Shown piece by piece: positions 26,046-34,345 of a DNA stretch of 64,000 nucleotides. Where the stretch lies: the NCBI GenBank assembly GCA_946477855.1, contig CAMKZU010000004.1, forward strand, positions 25,064 through 89,063. The letters run 5' to 3'. Every line of letters starts with the position of its first letter. The stretch's first letter is position 1. The notes under the pieces are model-generated. The model saw nothing but the letters and a program-made list of their open reading frames with translations, was not told the origin of the DNA and searched no databases. Both the position numbers and the translations under genes were made by a program. The stretch is from an uncultured Lactobacillus sp. Lineage in GTDB: Bacteria; Bacillota; Bacilli; Lactobacillales; Lactobacillaceae.

Positions 26046-29000
26046 TTAGTCTTTCTTACGCTCAAGCCAAGCAGCACCTAAGGCAGTTGCTAAAGCTAAA
26101 CTACCTAAAGCAAGTAAGGCTAGGTTATTCCGTTTATCTGAGCCTGTTTGTGATAACATTTTACCTTTTTGGTTACTTGTATTTTCATTGTTATTTCTAG
26201 TGGTATATTGAACATTATTAATGCTAGTATTTTTTTTACCACTAATTTTGTGATTATTAAAGTTATGACTAAGAATTGAGCCAATAGAATGACTATTATA
26301 CTTGGTAGAAACTTTTGAAGTGTTTTTATTAGAATTTTTATGCTTTTTATTACCGTTTAACTTCTTTGAAGTTTTTTTACCAGAACTTTGATGTTTATTC
26401 TTATTTGGCTTTTTACTGTTGTTCTTATGTTTATTCTTTTTTGAATTAGAAGTATTATTCGGGTTGTTTAAGCTGTTGCTGGAGTTGGAACCATTGCCAG
26501 AGTTATTATTACTCTGATTGCTACCAGAACTGCTACCCGAGGTACTACCAGAGCCATTATTAGAACCGCTACCTGGAGTACTCCCTGGATTGTCACCAGA
26601 ATCGCTACCTGGAGTACTTCCTGTGCTACCAGAACCGCTACCTGGAGTACTCCCTGTGCTACCGGAACCGCTACCCGGAGTACTCCCTGTGCTACCGGAA
26701 TTGCTACCTGGAGTACTCCCTGGATTGTTACCATTCTTCTTATAAGTAAAGACAATATCTGAATTTGGTTCATCAAAAGTTGTTGTGACTGCACCATTTC
26801 CGGTCACTTCTTTGCCATTAACCAAATATAGAGTATAACCAGGCACATTACTTTCAGGTGTGACAGTAATGTGATCACCAAAAAGGCCAGTTACTTCATG
26901 ATCGTAAGTTTTTCCGTTGGTATCTGTTAAAGTTTCATTTTTATCATCGATATAATGTACTTTAATAGTTTCAGAGTTGGGACTATAAATGAAAATAACG
27001 GTCTGCGGTGTATTTCCAAAAGTTACATTTGCTTTGTCAGGATCAGTTGTAGATTCAGGGACATCTGTTGAATTAGGATCAGTAATTATCTTTTTAGATT
27101 TAATAGTATAACCCTTAATTGAAGTAGCAGCAGTTATCGTTGAAGTGTCACCCATAAAACCGCTTATTTCTTGATCTGGTTTGCTAGAAATTTGTTTTAA
27201 GTCGCCATTCTTATCTTGATAACGATATTGAACGGCAATAGATTGTGCTTTATCATGTGAATATGAAAAAATAACAGTTTGTGGGTCAAAAGAGAATTTT
27301 AAATTATTGGGGTTTACTTCAGTCTGATTATTCACAGTAACTCGATAAAGTGTATAATTAGGAATTTTTCTAGCATTAATTGGATCTGTTTGCTTATCGC
27401 CATTATTACCATATTGGTAGTCTGTGGGGGAAATAATTTTGGTTGGATCATCTTTGTCAACATACTTAATAGTAATAGAACAAGGATTTGGTACTTTGGT
27501 AATATTTACATATGTATCACTATCTTGACTGCTATCATAATTGGACATAAAATCTTTTGCTGTCCAATTGTGTGTTTTTGCAGGCAAAATGCCATTGCCC
27601 ATATTAATCCAATTGCCCTCAGTGCCAAAATAGAGATTGTCATTAACATTATCATTATTTTTTATTATATTTTTTCTACCTAAAATAAGAGTTTGAAGGC
27701 CATCCAAACTTTGTAGCATTGCCAAACGGCCTGAGATATTCGAACTTTGCTTAAGGTTTGACATATCAAAGGAACTAATATCTAATTTCTTTAAGCTTCT
27801 ACAATCATCAAACATAAAACTCATGTCATATACATTAGAAGTATTGAAACTGGATACGTTAATACTTGTCATACTTGCACAATTTTCAAACATGCTATGC
27901 ATATCAGAAACATTAGAAGTATCAAAATTTGATAAATCTAAACTTGTTAAAGATGTACACCAATAAAACATGTCGCTCATATCGCCTACATTAGAAGTAT
28001 CAAAGCTAGATAGATCAAGTTTACTTAGACTCGAACAACCATCAAACATATGACTCATAATTATTCCACCTTTAATAGCGGTTTTGGCAGTAGTATTAAA
28101 ATGACTTAGGTCAATACTTGATAGGTGTCTGCAGTCTTTAAACATAGACTGAAATGTTGTTACATTAGAGGTATCAAAGCTAGATATGTTTAGATTAGTT
28201 AAATAAGTACAACCATCAAACATATTTGTCATAGTCTTAACATTACTTGTATTGAAAGAACTTAGATCTAAAGTTGTAAATTTTGGATTAGAGCAGTATT
28301 GAAACATGTTATCTAATTCTTTCACATTGGCAGTGTTAAAATGTGAAAGATCTAAACCAGTTAAACCACTGCAGCCATTAAACATGCCTGTCATGTCTGT
28401 TATGTGAGAAGTATCGAGGTTAGACAAGTCTATACTTGTTAAACTTTTACATGCTTTAAAAAAGTTTTTCAGGGATGTGATATTAGAAGTGTTTAAATGG
28501 GTAATATCTAAATTATTCAATGAAGTACAATTTTCAAATAGGCCTTCCATACTAGTGACATGAGAAGTGTCAAATTTGGTTAAATCGGAACCGACTAGTT
28601 TTAAGTCAGTAAGTTTTTCATTGTAAGAAAACATGTTTGCCATGTCTGTTACATTAGAGGTGTCAAAATTTGAAACATCTAGTGTTGTTAAAGCGGTAGC
28701 ATCAAACATTTTATTCATATTAGTAACTTTACTAGTATTAAATTTAGAAACGTCTAACTTAGTTATATTGGCATAGTAAAACATTTGTTCCATATTAGTA
28801 ACTTTTGAGGTATCAAAACTTGATAAATCTAGTGATGATACACCAATTCCAGAAAACATGTTTGCCATATTTGTTACATTAGAAGTGCTAAAATGTGAAA
28901 CATCTATATTTGAAGCTCTAGAAAGGTCGAACATATGCTCCATATCAGTAACCTTACTAGTATCAAATTTAGAAACATCAATATTTTTAGCAGCACAGTT

Positions 29001-29873
29001 GTAGAACATATATGACATATCAGTAATATTTGCAGTTTTAAATTTATCAATATCAAACTTGATGTTGGTCAAAGTATCGCAGTTACTAAACATATGTGAC
29101 ATATTGTTTACATTTGATGTATCAAAGCTTGATATGTCTAAACTTTGCAGATTTCGGCAACTATCAAACATATAAGACATGTCAGTTACATTTGTGGTTA
29201 CTACTTGGTCAAGCCCGTCAATTGAAGTTAAATTAGTAAGATTTTGGAATAAACTGTTTGCTGAACCGATAATTTTTATTGGACCATCTATCACAATGTG
29301 TTCAATATCATAAACGTTTATTTTAGTCATAGTACGAGCAATACTAATATCATGGTTATCACTATTATCAAGTGTGCCACCATGAATAGTAAGTACATTA
29401 TTATCATAATTTAAATTAACGTTTAAACTGTTCCAAACCATTGAATCAGAATTTTCAGATTCTCTTTTGGCTTTGGAAACATCAAAACTGTGATCAGTTT
29501 TTTCATCGGAAGATAAGCTTGTAGTATTTTCAGACTCGGATGTATTATTTTCTGTTCCATTCTGTGCAGAATCATTATTCTGCTCATTAGCTTGAGTATT
29601 TGTATCTTCTTGATTCTGTTCTATCCCTGAATTTTCATCTGTATTTTGATTAAACTTATTTTCAGGTACTGCACTTTTAGTTTCTGTTTTAGGTTGAACG
29701 GTTTGATAGTTAATTTTGGTTTTAACGGCAGTTCTTTTAGCTTTCTTAAAAGTTGAATGATTATTATTAGCAGTGGCGGCTTTTATTACCTTGGGTTTGC
29801 TGGTGACTAAGCCTAAAGCAGCAGCAGCTAAACTACTAAATAGCAGCTTTTCACCTTGTTTATGTTTATTCAT
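26046..29873 (-). CDS. Large BspA-like DUF285 surface protein with LSQTG anchor
   Basis: 1275-residue wall protein. Order: signal peptide (1 to about 34), Asn/Gln/Glu-rich linker to about 140, about twenty DUF285 repeats (about 215-715) with the pattern F-D-T-S-N-V-T-x-M-x-x-M-F-x-x-C, three MucBP-like domains (about 798-1045), an 11-residue Gly/Ser/Thr/Pro repeat (about 1045-1100), a Ser/Asn/Lys-rich stalk, LSQTG near 1242, a hydrophobic helix and an ERKKD tail. LSQTG departs from the usual LPXTG at the second position, so sortase recognition may be altered. RBS AGAGGAA supports the start. Probable adhesin, inferred from family. Confidence 0.9.
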   Translation of the reverse strand: MNKHKQGEKLLFSSLAAAALGLVTSKPKVIKAATANNNHSTFKKAKRTAVKTKINYQTVQPKTETKSAVPENKFNQNTDENSGIEQNQEDTNTQANEQNNDSAQNGTENNTSESENTTSLSSDEKTDHSFDVSKAKRESENSDSMVWNSLNVNLNYDNNVLTIHGGTLDNSDNHDISIARTMTKINVYDIEHIVIDGPIKIIGSANSLFQNLTNLTSIDGLDQVVTTNVTDMSYMFDSCRNLQSLDISSFDTSNVNNMSHMFSNCDTLTNIKFDIDKFKTANITDMSYMFYNCAAKNIDVSKFDTSKVTDMEHMFDLSRASNIDVSHFSTSNVTNMANMFSGIGVSSLDLSSFDTSKVTNMEQMFYYANITKLDVSKFNTSKVTNMNKMFDATALTTLDVSNFDTSNVTDMANMFSYNEKLTDLKLVGSDLTKFDTSHVTSMEGLFENCTSLNNLDITHLNTSNITSLKNFFKACKSLTSIDLSNLDTSHITDMTGMFNGCSGLTGLDLSHFNTANVKELDNMFQYCSNPKFTTLDLSSFNTSNVKTMTNMFDGCTYLTNLNISSFDTSNVTTFQSMFKDCRHLSSIDLSHFNTTAKTAIKGGIIMSHMFDGCSSLSKLDLSSFDTSNVGDMSDMFYWCTSLTSLDLSNFDTSNVSDMHSMFENCASMTSINVSSFNTSNVYDMSFMFDDCRSLKKLDISSFDMSNLKQSSNISGRLAMLQSLDGLQTLILGRKNIIKNNDNVNDNLYFGTEGNWINMGNGILPAKTHNWTAKDFMSNYDSSQDSDTYVNITKVPNPCSITIKYVDKDDPTKIISPTDYQYGNNGDKQTDPINARKIPNYTLYRVTVNNQTEVNPNNLKFSFDPQTVIFSYSHDKAQSIAVQYRYQDKNGDLKQISSKPDQEISGFMGDTSTITAATSIKGYTIKSKKIITDPNSTDVPESTTDPDKANVTFGNTPQTVIFIYSPNSETIKVHYIDDKNETLTDTNGKTYDHEVTGLFGDHITVTPESNVPGYTLYLVNGKEVTGNGAVTTTFDEPNSDIVFTYKKNGNNPGSTPGSNSGSTGSTPGSGSGSTGSTPGSGSGSTGSTPGSDSGDNPGSTPGSGSNNGSGSTSGSSSGSNQSNNNSGNGSNSSNSLNNPNNTSNSKKNKHKNNSKKPNKNKHQSSGKKTSKKLNGNKKHKNSNKNTSKVSTKYNSHSIGSILSHNFNNHKISGKKNTSINNVQYTTRNNNENTSNQKGKMLSQTGSDKRNNLALLALGSLALATALGAAWLERKKD
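26562..26730 (-). repeat. 33-base tandem repeats coding a Gly/Ser/Pro stalk
   Basis: About five imperfect 33-base units, each coding GSTGSTPGSGS-like residues. Such repeats change number by slippage and set the reach of the surface domain from the wall. Confidence 0.85.
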
Positions 29874-29968
29874 ATTATATTCCTCTTCTAAATTAAACAG
29901 CGATTTAAGTCTAGTATATGTTTAAGTGTGTATAAAATCAAACAGTTATAGTTAATATATTAAAATAC

Positions 29969-30012
29969 AAAAACGTGCTTTATAGATAATTTTTACCATA
30001 AAGTACGTTTTT
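29969..30012 (-). terminator. Rho-independent terminator
   Basis: AAAACGTGCTTTAT and ATAAAGTACGTTTT pair around a 16-base loop with one mismatch. It lies downstream of the 30027 gene on the minus strand. Confidence 0.75.
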
Positions 30013-30026
30013 AGCTTTAATTGATA

Positions 30027-32828
30027 TTATTCACTTTTTCTACGGTTTAACCAGGTAGCTCCTAAAGCACCAATTAGAGCTAATCCACCTAAAGCACATA
30101 TTGCTATATTTGCATATTTATTTATACCAGTTTTTGGCAAAGTTTTGATATTATTATTTGTCTTATTAGTAGGAATAGACTTTCTATTAGTCATAGGTTG
30201 GTTATTGTATTTATTCTTAGACAAATTTTTAATAGTTTTTCTCTTTGACTTTTTACCTGCAGGTATAGCTGTAGGCTTATTATCATCTGGTGTAATAGTA
30301 TTTGTTCCAGCGTTATTCTCTTTTTTACTATAAATATATATTACACTTTGTGGAAATGTATTGAAGAATCCGGTAGCATTTTCCGGTCTTGTCTTAAGAG
30401 TATATCCAGAGACTTGCTCTGCACCTGTTGTGTAACCATCACCTACGTAACCGTTTAATATTTTATCAGGAGCTAAAGTTTTACCATATTCGTCCTGATA
30501 ATGAACAGTTACAACTCCCGCTTTAACTTTGTTTGCTGTATTGTCAGGATTTTTAGTGTAAACCAAAGTAACTTCTTGAGGCTTGTCCGAGAAAGTACCG
30601 CTGACATTTGTCGATTTGCTTTTATCCAGAGTATAGCCTGTCAAGTCACTGTATTCCGGTGCAGTGGCATCGAACGGATCACCATAATAGCCACTGGCAT
30701 AATCACGATCAGGAGCAATTGTCTTTCCGCTTTCATCATGATAATGAATAGTTATTTGTGCACCTTTGTTACGTGTGTAATACAGATAAACATCTTGAGG
30801 CGTGTTGGTAAAAGTGCCGCTAACATTTTTCGATTTGGCTTTATCCAGAGTATAGCCTGTCAAGTCGCTGTATTCCGGTGCAGAAGCATCGAACGGATCA
30901 CCATAATAACCACTGGCATATTGACGATCAGGAGCAATTGTCTTTCCGCTTTTTTCATCTTGATAATGGATGGTTATCGTTTTGCCTTTGTTGCGTGTGT
31001 AATACAGATAAACATCTTGAGGCGTGTTGGTAAAAGTGCCGCTAACATTTTTAGAATCTTCTTCATCAAAAGTATATTTTTTATTCAGCTCGCCAGGAAG
31101 CTCAGTATAATTGGTATTTTTGTCACCATAATTAATGACATTAAACGGCTCACCAATATTGCCGTCATTAATGACTTTGTCAGCAATTATTTTTGTGGTT
31201 TTATCAGATTCATCTAAGTAATGAATTGTTACGGTTCCAGCTACTTTTTTCTTATAATATAAATTAACTTCTTGCGGTTTATCCGAAAATTGGCCAGTAA
31301 GATTAGTAGAATTAACTTTGTCAAAAGTATACTTTTTATTCAGCTCGCCAGGAAGCTCAGTATAATTGGTATTTTTGTCACCATAATTAATGACATTAAA
31401 CGGCTCACCAATATTGCCGTCATTAATGACTTTGTCAGCAATTATTTTTGTGGTTTTATCAGATTCATCTAAGTAATGAATTGTTATGGGTTCACCAGTA
31501 AATCTTCTGTAGGTATCATGTCTATCGCCTTGATAATTTTTCATTAAATCAGCAGAATTCCATGAATAAGTACCTTTTTGAAGTGGATGAGTATCACTAT
31601 AATCAACCCCCATATTGATCCAGGTTCCTGGAACAACAAGTCCTACATTATTTTCATCACCCTTGCTTAAGACGTTAGTTGGGCCTAGAACAAGAGTTCT
31701 GAGAGAAGTTAAATTGCTGTTAGGATATGGAGAATTTCCTAACATACCCATAAAGTTAGAAATTTTGGACATATCAAGATTGGAGATATCTAAGTCCTCA
31801 AGTCTAGTACAACCAGATAACATATAAGACGAGTCTTTTATCGCACTTTTAAAAGTATTTGGAAAAACTAGGCTCTTTAATTTAGCGCATCCAAAAAACA
31901 TATAGCTTATGTTTGTTACTTTCGAAAAGTTAAGCTTATCAAACCCTGGAATTGAAGATAAACTACTGCAGCCACTAAACATATTGCTTGCATCAGTTAC
32001 ATGCGAAAAATCAAGGCTATCTAAACCATTAATTGTCTCTAAACTTCCACATCGCTGAAACAAACCGTCTGTTGAAGTTGTTCCTTGTGTAAATATTAAA
32101 TTATCAATATTGTTAATTGTTATAAGTCCAGTTAGATCAGCGAATATGCCAGACGCACTCCCCATTAATGTTATTTTGCTATTTATATTTATTGTCTTTA
32201 TTGGCTGATTTGGCGATTTATTTAGGTAAGAGCCATCATCAAGCATTACTCCATTGAGTCCACCTTGTCCATGTCCAATTGTTATAATAGTATAGTCTTT
32301 ACCATCACCGAGATTGAGTGTTCCACCACTTTCATATGTAAATGGTATCTGATTATACCATTTACCAGTTAGGACTTTTCTAGCTTCTTTCGGTCTAAGT
32401 CTACTGCTATTCATGTCCTGTTTAACAGTTGACTTTGATTTATCTTCTGTATTTTCTGTATTATTGATCTGATTAGAACTAGCTAAAGAATGATCATTAT
32501 TATTTGGTGTGGAATTAACATTTTGATTTGTTAAATTATTATCAGTATCGTCAGAATTTTGACTCTCCATATAAGAAGTTTCAGAAGCTGATTCATCTGC
32601 CGCCTGCAAAAATTCTGTTTTTTCTGCTCTTGGATTGTGGGCAGTTTTATAATTAATTTTAGTTTTAATGGTTTTTCTGTTAGCCTTTTTAGTTGCTAAA
32701 TTAATGTTTCCATTATATGCAGCTTTAGCAATTTGAGGCTTGGCATTAACTAAACCCAAAGCAGTAGCAGCTATGCTGCCAATTAAAATCTTTTCCTTTT
32801 GCTTAATATTATTATTACCTGTGTTCAT
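30027..32828 (-). CDS. DUF285 surface protein with five MucBP-type domains and LPKTG anchor
   Basis: 933-residue wall protein. Order: signal peptide (1 to about 40), polar linker with many Asn/Ser, a short DUF285 block (about 250-360), five MucBP-type domains (about 448-836; each opening with T-I/V-H-Y-x-D-E), a Lys/Asn-rich stalk, LPKTG near residue 899, hydrophobic helix and NRRKSE tail. A longer frame reaches 32903, but AGAAGAGGAA just upstream of 32828 marks the ATG. Compared with the 26046 gene, it has few DUF285 and many MucBP units, so it looks like a reshuffled version of the same building blocks. Confidence 0.9.
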   Translation of the reverse strand: MNTGNNNIKQKEKILIGSIAATALGLVNAKPQIAKAAYNGNINLATKKANRKTIKTKINYKTAHNPRAEKTEFLQAADESASETSYMESQNSDDTDNNLTNQNVNSTPNNNDHSLASSNQINNTENTEDKSKSTVKQDMNSSRLRPKEARKVLTGKWYNQIPFTYESGGTLNLGDGKDYTIITIGHGQGGLNGVMLDDGSYLNKSPNQPIKTININSKITLMGSASGIFADLTGLITINNIDNLIFTQGTTSTDGLFQRCGSLETINGLDSLDFSHVTDASNMFSGCSSLSSIPGFDKLNFSKVTNISYMFFGCAKLKSLVFPNTFKSAIKDSSYMLSGCTRLEDLDISNLDMSKISNFMGMLGNSPYPNSNLTSLRTLVLGPTNVLSKGDENNVGLVVPGTWINMGVDYSDTHPLQKGTYSWNSADLMKNYQGDRHDTYRRFTGEPITIHYLDESDKTTKIIADKVINDGNIGEPFNVINYGDKNTNYTELPGELNKKYTFDKVNSTNLTGQFSDKPQEVNLYYKKKVAGTVTIHYLDESDKTTKIIADKVINDGNIGEPFNVINYGDKNTNYTELPGELNKKYTFDEEDSKNVSGTFTNTPQDVYLYYTRNKGKTITIHYQDEKSGKTIAPDRQYASGYYGDPFDASAPEYSDLTGYTLDKAKSKNVSGTFTNTPQDVYLYYTRNKGAQITIHYHDESGKTIAPDRDYASGYYGDPFDATAPEYSDLTGYTLDKSKSTNVSGTFSDKPQEVTLVYTKNPDNTANKVKAGVVTVHYQDEYGKTLAPDKILNGYVGDGYTTGAEQVSGYTLKTRPENATGFFNTFPQSVIYIYSKKENNAGTNTITPDDNKPTAIPAGKKSKRKTIKNLSKNKYNNQPMTNRKSIPTNKTNNNIKTLPKTGINKYANIAICALGGLALIGALGATWLNRRKSE
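31066..31231 (-). repeat. Near-identical 166-base internal repeat, copy 1
   Basis: Matches 31321-31486 with about one difference by eye and encodes the second MucBP unit of the 30027 gene. Near identity at the DNA level shows recent duplication or gene conversion. Confidence 0.85.
31321..31486 (-). repeat. Near-identical 166-base internal repeat, copy 2
   Basis: Direct-repeat partner of 31066-31231, encoding the first MucBP unit. The spacing between copy starts is 255 bases, exactly 85 codons, so loss or gain of a unit keeps the frame. Confidence 0.85.
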
Positions 32829-32946
32829 ATTAAATTCCTCTTCTAAATTGCATAACACTATATCTTTAGTATATTTATGTGCAGCACAAAAATCAAGATT
32901 CAACCAAATAATATATTATTGCTTATTTTAAAAAATCATCATAATA

Positions 32947-32985
32947 AAAAGCGCATATTCAAGATAAATTTGAATATGCGCTTTT
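32947..32985 (-). terminator. Rho-independent terminator
   Basis: AAAAGCGCATATTCAA and TTGAATATGCGCTTTT form a perfect 16-bp stem with a short loop. It lies downstream of the minus-strand LRR gene at 33026 and can work on both strands. Confidence 0.85.
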
Positions 32986-33025
32986 ATATATAAAGTTAAA
33001 CTATACTGTTTATATTATCTCTAAC

Positions 33026-34186
33026 CTAATCAGTAATTACAAATGGAAAGATTAGGTAGCCACCAGCACCTGAATTACCTTTGAAGTTGATAGTCATATA
33101 TCCTTTGTATCCAACAGGAAGACCCGAAAGATCCCAGACAACGTGTTGACCATCAGCAGTTACTTGTCCTGCATTGTCCTTCCATTTGCTGAGATATGCT
33201 GAAGCAAAATGATCCTCATTATCATCATTGGCGATCCTGATAGTCATTTGGCTGCCATCCACATCGATAAAAGGTGGGTAAGTTACCGTAATATATGGTG
33301 TTTTTTGTGAAACTCCGAGTGTATTATAAGCACCAGCTTGATAGTAAGCACTTAGAATGCCATTTTTACGAAGGTTTTCATCAGAACCTAAAGGTGAGAA
33401 GTCTGTAATAGCATTATATGAAATCGAGCAATCATACAATTTTGGTTTATTAGCCAATGCAGAAATGTCCCTAATTTGACATTGTTGTAATACTACACTA
33501 CTCAAATTGTTTAAATCTTTTAATGCACTTATATCATAAAGAGTGCTGTAAGCTAGTGCAGTTCCATAATACCTTAGGTTAAGATCAATGCTTGGTGATA
33601 AATTAATTGACTCTAATTTAGTTGCATATTGTAAGCCTTCTAAAGATTGAATATTCATGTAAGCTAAATAGTAATACGGATCTTCTTCAGCATGGTTAAC
33701 ATCCAAGTTAAGACTGGTCATGTTAGCCAAGTCGTCTTTAGTAACTTTAGCTACACCAGTTTCTGAATCATCAGAATATAAGCTGTAAGCAATAACTTTT
33801 TGCAAGTTTTGATCTGGCATCCAGTCATCAATTGATTCGCTTTCTTTAGTAGTCACTTTAGCTGGTGCGCTAGTTGTATTAGCTTGAGTTTGGGTGTTAA
33901 TTTTACCAGATTCTTCATCTTTGTTCACATCAGTATTGGATTCTGCAACGTTGTTGCTAGGCTTGTCTTTAGTAGCTTTATAATCAGCTTTTTTATTAAA
34001 TGAAACAAAACCTGTCTTGTCATTAGCAGTTTTTGTATTTAAGCTTTGCGCAGCCAGTGTGCTTCCAGATACGCTGTCAGCTTTAACTGCATGTGGGCCA
34101 CCAACAACTAGTGCCAGTGCGGCAGCAGTAATTCCACTAAATAGCAATTTCTTGCTTTGTTTACTTAGTTCTATGTGTTTATTCAT
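33026..34186 (-). CDS. Secreted leucine-rich-repeat protein without wall anchor
   Basis: 386-residue exported protein. Order: signal peptide (1 to about 37, ending HAVKA), polar linker (about 38-115), an internalin-like LRR region (about 165-285; LEGLQYATKLESINLS, DISALKDLNNLSSVVLQ, DISALANKPKLYDCSIS, NAITDFSPLG), and a beta-rich domain ending GGYLIFPFVITD. It has no LPXTG, SLAP, MucBP or membrane tail, so it may be released. It is homologous over its LRR and beta domains to the next gene upstream (34343), which has the missing C-terminal parts but lacks a signal peptide. Confidence 0.85.
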   Translation of the reverse strand: MNKHIELSKQSKKLLFSGITAAALALVVGGPHAVKADSVSGSTLAAQSLNTKTANDKTGFVSFNKKADYKATKDKPSNNVAESNTDVNKDEESGKINTQTQANTTSAPAKVTTKESESIDDWMPDQNLQKVIAYSLYSDDSETGVAKVTKDDLANMTSLNLDVNHAEEDPYYYLAYMNIQSLEGLQYATKLESINLSPSIDLNLRYYGTALAYSTLYDISALKDLNNLSSVVLQQCQIRDISALANKPKLYDCSISYNAITDFSPLGSDENLRKNGILSAYYQAGAYNTLGVSQKTPYITVTYPPFIDVDGSQMTIRIANDDNEDHFASAYLSKWKDNAGQVTADGQHVVWDLSGLPVGYKGYMTINFKGNSGAGGYLIFPFVITD

Positions 34187-34295
34187 AATTTTTACCTCTT
34201 AAATTATTAACCAATAACAATTTACACTATCATTGTATATCCATAATATAATAATTTCAAGATGTAACAACTATACTTTTCTAAAATAGTATATA

Positions 34296-34345
34296 AAAAT
34301 ACACTCAATAGAGTGCATTTATACTTTGATTGAGTGTAATTTTTA
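34296..34345 (-). terminator. Terminator overlapping the end of the 34343 gene
   Basis: AAAAATACACTCAAT and ATTGAGTGTAATTTTT form a long stem with a weak internal loop. It abuts the minus-strand stop codon at 34343. Confidence 0.75.

Noticed and set aside
26562..26730. CRISPR array
   Set aside because: The repeats have no unique spacers and code a stalk peptide in frame; they are tandem, not spaced.
26518..26745. 75-residue Pro/Leu/Glu frame
   Set aside because: Shadow of the Gly/Ser repeat on the opposite strand.
30501..31217. 238-residue plus-strand frame with repeated segments
   Set aside because: Antisense shadow of the MucBP repeats of the 30027 gene; repeats come from the sense gene.
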